A model generated the notes under the pieces. It saw only the letters and a list, made by a program, of their open reading frames with translations. It was not told the origin of the DNA and ran no database searches. The position numbers and the translations under genes are program-made. DNA of 64,000 bases from Acanthaster planci (lineage: Eukaryota; Echinodermata; Asteroidea; Valvatida; Acanthasteridae), in assembly GCF_001949145.1 (NCBI RefSeq), contig NW_019091507.1, forward strand, positions 199,837-263,836. The letters are read 5' to 3'. The number at the start of each line of letters is the position of its first letter. Position 1 is the first letter of the stretch. Positions 24,201-36,200 of the stretch are shown here, piece by piece.

Positions 24201-27200
24201 GGAAGCGTTATCGTATTTGTATCCACGCCGATGAAGTGACTTTAAAGCATGAACTTTGGGAGGAGCTCCTTCCGGCTGTATCCAGCTGCAGCGATGGCGT
24301 TGTCGTGGATACAACCCCACCAACACCTGGCTCCGTGTGGATCGGTTGGAGTCAGCATCAAATCTATCAAGTAATTACTTCCATTTGTGGTTCATCATTT
24401 TCCAGCTTTGTCCCCAAAAGTTTAATTTCATTCCTGAAAGGTTCACATATCAGTTGTTAGAAAACGGTCACCGCTGTGCATGATTAGATTGAACAAGTTG
24501 TTCTATTGGAGCTGTGAGCTATGCTGCATGAAAGCCTACACATGCATGATTGCTGTACCACATTGCCTTGGCTTTGGGATTTTATATTTCACGCATTTTT
24601 AATGGTTAGTTTTGCAGCCCTTTCAGGTATCAATTTAGTTAAGCTATCTGGCATCAAGTGAGATTCAGTGTCTTGTTTGTTTCACACGGAATAATAATCT
24701 GTGTTGATTGGACAACGGAACCCAGGAGTCGAGAACCAGATCTGTGTGAAACAAGCAGACCCTGAAATGAATATTTTCCACTTATGTTCTTTTCAAATGA
24801 TCCAGCTTAGCATTTCAGTAGCACACACTTAAAATTAAGCACATGGAGGTGGGTTGATAACCTAATGCAAGGTCACCCTAAAAGGTCACCCCAAACATGT
24901 ACATTCTCACATCGCTTTATCCTGCATGAAATACCAAACTGGCTTATCCACTTTGGATAAAATGACTTATTTGGACAAAATTTTGCAGTTTGAATCTGGC
25001 TTTTGCCTTGTTTTCGTGTTGACAGAGTTCCGTCTCTGAGTTGGTGCTCCACTGGGAGTCGTTCACTGACATAGAGGAACACGGCTTCGCCCGTCATCAC
25101 TCTGGAATCAAGTACTATGAATATGCCATTGGTAAGCACTTGTCCATTCATGATGTAGAGTTCTGTGTCTGAGTTGGCACTACACTGGGAGTCGTTCACT
25201 GACATAGAGGAACACGGCTTCGCCCGTCATCACTCTGGAATCAAGTACTATGAATATGCCATTGGTAAGCACTTGTCCATTCATGATGTAGAGTTCTGTG
25301 TCTGAGTTGGCACTACTCTGGGAGTCATTCACTGACATTGAGGAACATGGCTTTGCCTGGACACGTCAGCGCTCTGGAATCAAATACTATGAATGTGCCA
25401 TTGGTAGGAAGAGTTTTTCATTTGCTCGTCAATCAACGTCATACTGAGCCCCAGAATTGCTGTCTACACAAGAACCAATCAGAGCAGGATACTCGCTCAC
25501 AGAGGCCCTCAGTAATGATGGGAGTATATTGCGGGTGTTACTTGTCGGCAAAAATTGCCATTTAGTCGTTAAGTTCAGAAGTCAGCACGGAGCCTCCACC
25601 ATCCACTCTGCACCAGAGTGCAAGGCTGGCGTGCTATTACACACGGCCATGAGGTCCCTTTGGTAAGCCTTTTGCGAGTTAGATTTGAATAAAATCTGGT
25701 ACATGGAGTTCTTTATAGTCACATGAACATAACCATTAGTATTCTCCATACTAAAGACTGTCGCTGTACCTCGTGATTCGGGGCAAGCTTTTTCTTAGTT
25801 ACATAAAAGACACCTTGCACCCAGTCACTGTTTTCAATGGATGAGAAGGGCGCAAAGGAACTAAAGGAACCAGAGATGGTGGTTACCATGCAAAAGCTTG
25901 CCACGAATTATTGAGGTATAGCAACAGTGTCTTTAGCCTAGGGAATTCAGATTGTGTTTATGTGCAATCAGATAATTCCGTGTACTCAATTTTATTCAAA
26001 TTTAACTCGCAAAAGGCTTTGGTCAGCAAGTCCTTGAAGTGTGTGGAAACTCTTTAATGGCAGGTTCGATGTGGGGTGGCAGTGACGTAAAGGGGTTCAC
26101 TCGAGTTGGGATCACCAACGGTGTCATCGCACACAAGCTGAGGTTACAGAATGGACACAAGTACTATGCCACAGTGAAAGGTAAAGATATGGGTCACAAA
26201 AGGGTTTCTCAACTTTTCTGTGGTAGATTGTGACTAGATCAATATATTTATTTGCTGCTTATCCATCTGAGCCATTCACACCAAGTCTGATTGTAAAAAA
26301 AAGGCAACTTGAGTCTGAAGTGTTGGTATTTAGGCACTATATCAAATTCTTATCAGGTAGGTGTCAGACAGAATAGCCCAACCGATACATTGATTATCAT
26401 TTGGCTATCAGGTGAAGTGTTCTCAAGCGGCAAATTGTTACTGATAAATGCCTTTACATTGCATTACTCCCAAGGCTATGTGGTTTCAGTGGAGCAACAC
26501 CCCTCTATTAATCACTCAACACAAGTCACTGTTATGGGTTGGATGGCCCTGTCCTATAGTCGACCGATAAGAAGTTTGAAATGATGCCTTAACATCATGT
26601 GGCAGACTGTGTTTTATTGTCTTGTTACATCTAGTTTTTGTTTTGGTCATATCGCGATCAATCAAATAAAGACTGCCCGGTAAGATATTGATTACAATAT
26701 AAGTGATTTGAAGTCACACCTCGAGCATATTTATGGGTTGCTTCGTTCCATTTCAAGTGTTTCTGGCATTGTTCATTTTCCTCCAATCAGCAACTGACTT
26801 TGTCGGCCTGTCTTCCCAAGCGATGTCAGATTCAATAGTCATTGACACATCTCCTCCTGTTGTCAGTGAGGATCACACGTTGGACATTGGTGGCAGCTTC
26901 ATCCGGTCGACAACTTCCATCTCGGCAAGGTACACTGTCAGACAGTGAAATCCACAATTAAACAAGCTTTCAGACACATTGTGGAAATGCCCAACCCACT
27001 TTGTTCCTCCTAACCAGGCCTGTGCTGTTCAGTTCTTCCTCAGCTTTGTCATTACTCCATTTTGACCTCATGCGCAGATATTGGAGAAGTAAAAGTTTAT
27101 TTTAGCAGGTGCCTGTAAATCGTAAATCGTACAAACCTTAAGTCAGGCTGTATCCGAAACGGGCTTCCAGAGCTACGGCTAGGTCTATTGTCTACGCATC

Positions 27201-30200
27201 TCCACGCATCTCCAATGGAGCAAAGACCTAGACCTAGCTCTAGACAAGAGATTCGGATGCAGCCTCAGTTTGAAGAGATGGACACTAACAGAGTTAATTT
27301 CAAAGTTCGAAAGTATTTCAACATTTGCATAAATTATTGAACATTATTTACATCCAGGTGAATTTCTTGGTCATTTTGTTTTTCAGTTGGGAGAATGTGT
27401 TCTCAGACAGGGAGAGTGGCGTAGCATACTACGAGTGGGCCGTGGGGTCACACTCAGGCCATGCAGACATCATGCCTTTTACTAGAGAGGATAAAGAGAC
27501 TGTGGTCAGTGACTCTTCACAACCTTTACCCCTCCAAGAAGGTCACTCGTATTTCATCGCTGTAAAGGTAACTTGTAAGCAATACACTTCGTATGATTTG
27601 CCCTTGTTACATAGCAGGGGATTCAGACTGTAATGATAATGATGGAAACTATTTTCCCGATGAAATCTATACCTATTTTGTGCCGTTTGCAGGCCATCAA
27701 TACTGTGGGTCTGATCACGCTGAGGAGTTATGGAGCTTTCACCGTAGATGCAAGCCCTCCAGTGGCCGGCCACGTCTTCGACGGAGATCTGGTGCGAGTG
27801 CCGGCCAATCATAGAGACCGAGACTTCCAGGAAGATCGCACTGAACTGAGAGCATTCTGGGAAGGGTTCCACGACCCGCACAGCACCATCCTGGGCTATT
27901 CATGGAGAGCTGGGATGTGTCCCGGGTGTTCCGATGTCGTGCCTGAGCAGCATGTGGGCTTGTACACTGGTAATTTCCAAACGTCAACACTGAAGTTATT
28001 TTAAAAATGGATTTTGGTTCTACGTATCAAAGTTAAATTCTGTCTTCCAATCAGTCAACTTGAGTCAGCTATAAAGCATGTGCAGGTTTATGTGCTATTT
28101 GCACAGGCTGTTCCAATCGCACACAACCAGTTTTCTATTTGAATGCACAGTCTTCGTGTTTACACCAGGTGTGAGCTTGATATGGTCCCTACAAACCTCT
28201 CTGGGCTCTCTCTTCTTTGCCTGTGTCAGGGGACTTGTAAACTCAGATTGTTTACTAACTTAATAACTTGTTTATGATGGCAATGCAATAGTGGCTCACA
28301 AAAATGCAGAATCAGAAACTGTTTTGTCATTTGAGAGAGATAAAGTACAAGGTACATGTAGGTATGCACCAAGATTATGTATTGCTCTCTCTTCGCACTC
28401 TGTTTCGCATTTTGTTTCGCTGCATGTGGCATCGAAGTTGGTAGAAAAAAGTCTGTGAATTTTCTGTCATTTTAAATGGATGATGAACCCACTCTAATCT
28501 TGGTTTTCTTTTGGTCAGAACAATGATGTCACAAATGCCCAACTAATGACCAGTGCAGAAATTAAGTAAGAAATCAAATTGTAAAAAATCAGATTGTGAA
28601 AGAATGCTCCCATAAACCTGTCCTTCATAGATGATAAGTCTGTGTGTTTCCTTCGCTGTCAGATGTGGTTGCTGAAAACCTTAACCTGGTGCCTGGTCTG
28701 ACCTACTATGTGACGGTGACGGCCTGTAATGCCGCTGGCCTGTGTACCTCAGTGACTTCCGATGGCGTCATGGTAGATGACTCGCCTCCATTGCCAGGGA
28801 AGGTGTATGATGGTGGCCCTGGCAGTGATGACATAAGCTACCAGTCTTCACGGTGAGAAACATTGACAGAAACTTTTAAAAATTGTAAATCGAAAATGTG
28901 CAAACTACAGAGAAGATGTTATCGCACAAGTTGTAGTTTTTTGTTGGACCTACAAAACTGGGGTCTGCACATCGAAATAGGCTTCAAACCTCTGGTTTCT
29001 GTTTCTCTGCTGCTGTTTAACCAACAGGCTATCCAGCCCTTTACATATTATGTAATCATGGCTCTCGCATTCCTTGGTTGTCTGTTTAGGTTCCAGCTGC
29101 GAGCCCATTGGTGGGGTTTCCATGACCCTCACTCCAGCCTCTCCCACTTTGAATGGCGCGCCGGCACTACACCAGGAGCTGAGGACATTCTCCCCGCTAC
29201 ACGAATTGAGCTGTCAGAGGATGCTCTAAAATTCCTGCCAGCGTCAGACCAGCTGCCCGTAGGCGCTGACATCTACATCACCGTACGTGCCTATAACCGG
29301 CTCGGCATGTGGAGTGAGGCTACATCTAATGGGTTCCGCGTGGATTCTAGCCCCCCTGATGTGGTGGACACACCTGCTGTTGATGAGACGCAGGGGATGG
29401 CAGTCCAAAACACCCAGGTAAGAATTTAAAAGGATACTAAAGAGTACAGTTCTGTGTTGCACAATGTACAAATATAGGACATGTGTCTCTTCTACATATT
29501 GAAGCTGAAGAGAGCCATTATCTGTCACCAAATATAACTATTCTTACCATTCCACACGTGTAAAAAATATTGTTATATAATGCTTGACTAGAATCTTATT
29601 TGTGTACAAGCGCAGCACAGATTTTCACAATTTCAGCTAAAACTAAACTTTAATCAACGCCAAGAGCTGTGGCCGTGCCTCCCATTTCATGGGTATTTGT
29701 ACCAGTCACACCAAGTAAGTCCGTGACTCACGATGATGAATAAAGCTTCCGAGTGCATTTGTCATTTTCAATTGATATGTGAGACACTGTTGTTCATCTT
29801 TTAGGTTCTGCGTGACCTCCTCCACTTTTCCTGGAAGTTCAATGACCCTGAGAGTGGTATCAGCGACCAGTATGTGTCGGTCAGCACACACCACAATGGA
29901 GACATCAATATACCTCCAATTAAGGTTAACTTTTGCCCTGACGATTTTAAAGTTGATAAAGTGTGCTAGGATGGACTTTGTTGGAAAAAAAGTTGACCGA
30001 GGCTGAATTCATTGAATAAAATGAAGTGTTAGCAAGAGCAGTAACAAAAATTGTAATGTTTTGACAATCGGAGGAAGGTTGGTGCAGTGTGAAATTTAAC
30101 TCTGAAAGGGAAACTAATGCTTTCAATTCCAAAAACTTTCATAATCCAGTGTCCCCTGCTGTCATTTGCAGATCGCAGGAAGTGAATTGGACCACACCTT

Positions 30201-33200
30201 CACCAATTTGACATTGCACGAAGGAAGTCGTTACGTCATAACTGTGGTGGCTTGCAACTTCGCTGGCCTCTGTACGGAGGCCAAGACAGAATCCCTGCTG
30301 GTAAGAAATGTGTGTCCAAAAGTTCATTCTTTCATAAGAGCTACAGCTCATGTTGACCGGTGTGACATATCCCCTGGTCGCCCCGCTTCCACTACCTGTG
30401 CCTGGATGAATGCATGATGTTGCATCCATGAAGTCATGTGCCTTCAACACTGTCTTCATGTCTGTTCACATTCCTAGCTACCCCTATTTCTCCTATGTTT
30501 TCCATCAGTAGGGACATTGCACCACTTTGGGAAATTTCGGGTGTTACCTATGATTTGGTCTATAATTGCTTCTCACCAACATGACCAATGTGCACTACGG
30601 CTCTGCTCAAACGACCATATAGTGCAATTTTTTCTCTGACCTCCCTGTCATCACTCATATTTTGCAATTTACTTGGCGTCATTCATCATTCTCAGGTCGA
30701 CGGTAGCCCACCTTCCGTCGGGACGTTTGCCGTGGATACAGAGAGTGCCGCCAACTTGAACCGTCATCGCATCGTCTGGATCGATCCGCAAGAACCAACC
30801 CAAGGTAGTCCCCCACCTCCTGCTCGTCAGCACTCCGGCTGGATGACGTGGCTGGAAGACACCAGCACCTCCACTGGTTCCTTAGCCCTGGCCTGGCTGG
30901 GATTTGCCGATGTGCACTCTGGTATCAGTCACTACTTGGTCTCCGTCGGACGCACCTATGGTGGCTTGGAACTCACTCCGGTATCTTTGCACTTTCTCTA
31001 AAATCATCAAGTGATGACCACAGTTAACATCAACATGAATGACGAAACTTAAATTTTTGGAGGAATTGCCCATAAATTATGAAATCCATAAATGAATCCC
31101 TGAACGAATTTCTACAGTGTCTCTGAGTTTTCTGAACTGTAACTGTTGGTTTAAATTGGAATGGTGAGTTTTTCAAACAATCCAGCACTGTGAATTTTAC
31201 CTGTGTTTCCACTAGTGTCATGTTGGTTACTGGAAAATGAACGTTTATTTATGAACAAGTGACAATTTTTTCTTATTTCCCAAGAATGGACCAATCCGTG
31301 TTGACCACAGCAATGACGGCATGTCATTGGACGAGGGCATCGCACAGACAGCTGTTATATCATTAGAGGGCAGTATAACAGGCTTATCTCCTCCGTACCT
31401 TTACATCTCCATCTGGGCCATTAACAGGGTGAGTGTAGTGCTTCCATTGAAATCCTGTGCAACATGTGCTGTTCTCTCTGTTTATCCATTTGAAGTTTTC
31501 ATTAAAAGCATGTTTAAATGGAAATCCTACAAAAGATTGTGGTTCCTACATTTCCCCACAAATCACCGATTACTCTGTCTGTATCAGTGATATGATCATT
31601 TTGTCTCTTCTTTACAAAATTATGGCTGTATTTAGTGTACAGCGGGATATCTTCTCATCGTGTCTCTTAAAATTTGACGAAGAGGAGCCAAGTGATGGAG
31701 CATATTATTGGATAAAGCATTATTTATTTGGAAGAACCCTGAAAAACATAACAGATTTCAAATGTAGTGTTATGCCAACTGCCAACTGGGGTTCAACAGT
31801 ACATTAATCTCCCTTCAATACAACACAAGTAGAGCATGGTATACCACAAAGCAGAAAATGTACTTTTATAATGGCAACTGGCACAGAAATTCAACAGTAT
31901 GCACCTTCATCCTGGCATTGGAAATTTTGCCAACAGGTTTAGCAATCAATTCTTCTTTGGTTTTATATTATTTTCTCCTAAGGTTGGGTTACTAAGCAAC
32001 CGCCATCACTCAACATTTGAGGCCTCTCCCACTTCACCCAATGAGGGCTCCCTTGTCCTGCTGCGAAGCTGCTCGGCAGCGACCTGTGAGGGCCACTGTG
32101 CGTGCGCACCCATCGACCGAAGATGCGCACCAAGTAGGACCTGCAGTGATGTAACCGGAAGTAAGTAGAGTTTTGTGAAGGATGCAGCTTTCGATTAGGA
32201 AGAAATATGAGGGAAATGACTCTTTCTTGTACAGAAGGCCATTTAGGAAATCCACGAGATTCAAATGCCCGTCTTTAATGTGATTTAATAACCAGTTAAG
32301 GACACGAAAAAGAAACAGGAAAAAGATATGCCCCTTAAAAAGATGGAAAAATTGGTGCGGGAAAGCACCCACTGCGCCACATTATAGATTGGGAGCCAGC
32401 GGAATTAATGGTTCATTTGCAACCATGCTGTACCGTAATTTTTGGAATATAAGACGCCCGGATTATAAGGGCAGGGCTCGAAAATCTTCAGATTAAGATT
32501 CAAAGCTTTGCGTATAAGTTGCACTGTGGTATAAGGTGCGCCATCATGTGCGTCGGTAGATCGTTGCAACATGGGCCCTTCCGCGCCTGGGGCTAGTTCA
32601 TGTGTAAAGGGAGCATTCGGAGTTCGGCGAGGCTCATTCGACCACACTTCTTTACAAAGGCCCTTTGTAACTTCAAAGAAAAGACTGAAATAACGTTTTG
32701 AGTCTTGTGCCTGTACATCAAAGTAAGAATATCGCCAGTTGCTCCATTGTTTATTATAAATCAACAAGGCATGTGTGACCTGTACACTATTATTTAACCC
32801 AGATAAATCTTTTGTCCGCCCATCGCTCCCGCACACCCTCTAGAGGTGACGGTGGCGGAATGGCAGCGTTGCGTGATAAAATAGTCCCGCGACTGGGTAA
32901 ATGCAGAAAAAATGTTTCTCCCCGCAAGTGGATTACCAAGAGAGCGTTAAAAGGTACTAAAAAATCACAAAAATGGTTGCATAGAGACGGACAAAATTCT
33001 TATAGATGTGGTAGACGTGAAAGTTTCACAAGCAATAAACAAAGACAACAGGAAGAACGAACAGACGCACCACAGCGATTTGCGTGGTGTTTGACAGATA
33101 CTTACAGTCAGCAGTTCCAGTTGTGTGACTAGTAGTTGGTTGCCTGCTACTCTTAGTGTCAGATCTATGGCTTTGCACGGTCACCAACAAAAAGAACTTT

Positions 33201-36200
33201 CAGCTGCCTCACCGCCGGCCGTGCGTGGAATTGAACATGACTACCGCATCTTTCACGGTAAGGTCCTGAAGGTAGTCCCGATTCTTTCAGGCCGGTTCCA
33301 CCTTTGTGTTTTGATCGCAGGGAACGAGCGATTTTTCATTCTCGAAGGATGCAAACTTTGTCAAAAACAAATTAGTGTTTCTACACATGAATCTCAAGTT
33401 TATTCTTCAAAGCTCAGCATATAAGCCGCCCGGATTACAAGCCGCTCCGACCATTTTCACGGGCAAAATCAACGTATAAGCCACGCCTTATATTCCAAAA
33501 ATTACGATTCATGTCCACATCCCACTGGAGAATTTCCAATTCTGGGAGGCTCGCACTCAGAAAAAGCACCTTCTTTTTGGCCTGTCCATTTGTTTACACT
33601 GTTCATCTTGCATCAGTAGGATTAAGCTACTCTCCCTTTAATCCTTTGAAGTGTAAGTGCTGTATGTAGCATGTACATTGTACTAATCTTGTATGGCACT
33701 TCACGCTTCAGTGCACGAAATTACATGTAGAACTACTAGTGAATTCAAGGATCACTATGCAGTTGTTTGGCCAAAGGATTTAACTGATAAGAAGCTGGGG
33801 AAGGTGTTGGAATAAATAGGCAGTGGAAATCAGGCTTCTCTCTAGTGGAGTGATTCCCTCACATCTCTACACCTTGAATAGCCAAATGGGGTGAGAGGTG
33901 GCCTTGTTTTAGTCCAACCCCACTCATCTTTTTTTTTTGCAGTTCTGTAGATTTTTCTTTTGTTGCAGGAAAGAAAGAAATGATGGTTTATACTCGGGAA
34001 ACAACATTCAAAGAAAATGATTAACATGTAGTGTCATGTTACTCTGCACTGTACCTCCATGATTATGGGCACACCTGCTGCTTTGCTTTCAAGGTAATCC
34101 CAACGCCGAGATAGAAGTTCTGGACGTACTGGATCTGATGCATGACGATGTCAGCACCACGACAGACGTCGATGAAACCGCTACTCAGTTCATGGCAGCT
34201 GCAGTCTGGCGAGTCACTGAACAGAAAGGATTAGGTATCACATGGTGAGTTTTAATGATGTTGGTATCGATTATGACATTGACACTTAGCTGACTGTGGG
34301 TGCCCATATAGATTTTCTTGAAGACAATGTATGGGGTATATATGCCAACTGTTCATATTCTTGATGTTCCACCTGCTGTGTCACAGCAGAAATGTGCAAA
34401 ATGTCCAGGACATTTAGTGCCGGAGTAATTACCAATGCTTAGATTTGCTAGTTCTAGTGTCGCAACTGGGGCAGAATGTTTTTGTTGGGGGGGCCACACA
34501 TTTTTCAAGGGGGTAGTGGACGTGACTTTGTCATGTGTAAATTCCTTTAATTCCAAAGAGTGAAACAAAGAAACTAGATGCTTTTGAGTGAAAACCCCCC
34601 TAACTTCAGATTGAAAAGATTTGAAGAATAACCTCTTCCAGTGGAAATTTGAGCAACATCTTGATACACAGAGTTTCCCTGAAATTTGTCTTTTTCTTGT
34701 TTTCAATCGAAAGGGGTCAATTTTCACCTGACTTGAGTGAATTATCACTCTATATAGTTTAGAGAGAAGGTTTTGGTCTCTTCAAGATTGCAAATAGGGG
34801 GCGGGGCATCCTATAGTTATTAAGCTGGTCAAACAATTCTGCCAAAAGTCAATGATGTCCGACAGTGACCCACTCACCCTATGCTCTATTCCTGCATATC
34901 TTGCAGGTTTGAGTGGAGCATCGGTGATGACTCCTCATCAGATCCGTCTGGAGTCTTTGATGCAGGCAGGGACAGAGTATGGTTTGACGTGGGACAGGAT
35001 AACCAAGTCATTATCACACTGGACGAAGGTAAGAGACTGTGACAGACAGGTAGAAAATAACAGCAAAACTATAAGAACTTGCTATCAAAATCATATCATA
35101 ACTTTGGCTAACACTTGCAAGCTCTAAAGAAATCATGGAGAAATGTTGCCCATAGTGTTTATAATTATTTGGAGTAACCTAAGAGAGCCTTCTTTTCACT
35201 TGGCTCTGTGACTAAATTTTAAAAAATGAAATTGTTAAACCAAACGTTAAACTGTCTATAGAGTGATCTACTGAAGTAAATTGGAAATTGATTGCTGATG
35301 CTGAAAATTGCTCTTGTTCTCAAGGGCAAAGGACGTGGCTGAAAAAGTAGAAAAAGTATTTATTTTGATTCTAGATTTTTAAAAACTGAGGAAATGGAGC
35401 AAAAACGGTAAATGAGTGAAAGGTGTAATAACCACTGCATTTTTTCTGCTTGTCAGTCTCATGTTTGACCTAAATCTTCATCGTGGCCTATCCCTTTGTC
35501 TCCTCCATCCTCTTTTCTCTTGTTTCATGTCCTCACCTTTATTCTTCCTCGATATCTCTCTCGTCATCTGAATGTATAATTGCCTCCGCCTTCATCTCGT
35601 GACTGAGTTAAATGGAGACAAGCCCAGCATGTATGAACAATGTTCCAATTGAGATCTTGATCTTCAGAACTTGAAAAAGGAAGTTGAATGCCACCTCAGT
35701 GCTACTGTTGTATCATTCTGTCATGTGATCTCTTTATCTATCAGACCACAAGCTGCAGAAGGGAGTCAAGTATCACGTGTTTGTCCGTGCCTGGTATGAC
35801 GCTAATACCTATGCTGTGTTCAGGTCAGATGGCATCACCCCTGATGTCACACCACCAAAAATCTCAACAGTCAGAGGCACAAAGGTGAGTGAGATGACTG
35901 GGTCAGGTTTATAGTTGAGATTATGAAATTATAGTTGACAACTGATGAAAGTCACAAAAACACAGCATTTTATTTTTTGTCCACTTTATTAGTGCTGTCT
36001 GTTTCCATAATACGAGCAGTGTATTATTGATAATTGTATACAGTTTGACCATGCTGTAAAACAAAGTAAAAGTGACTTGTCCTCAGCGAACCAGGCTAAA
36101 GTTGTAGATATTTAAACTGTGAGTGCATGCTCCACAGAAGATCGTGCAGCTTGTAGATTTTTGGCAGATGGCTGTTAAGAAAAAGTGAGAGTCATTTGAC

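Noticed and set aside
25564-25662. Possible extra exon between 25403 and 26064
   Set aside because: The phase required by its neighbours runs into TGA within the segment, and exon 26 joins exon 27 directly.
31620-31800. Frame with KFDEEEPSDGAYYWIKHYLF as a possible exon or element protein
   Set aside because: The sequence is protein-like by eye, but no recognisable domain, no phase fit, and it lies in an intron.
32812-33132. 106-codon Arg/Lys-rich frame as a host gene
   Set aside because: It lies wholly inside an inverted-repeat transposon relic and shows no domain I know.
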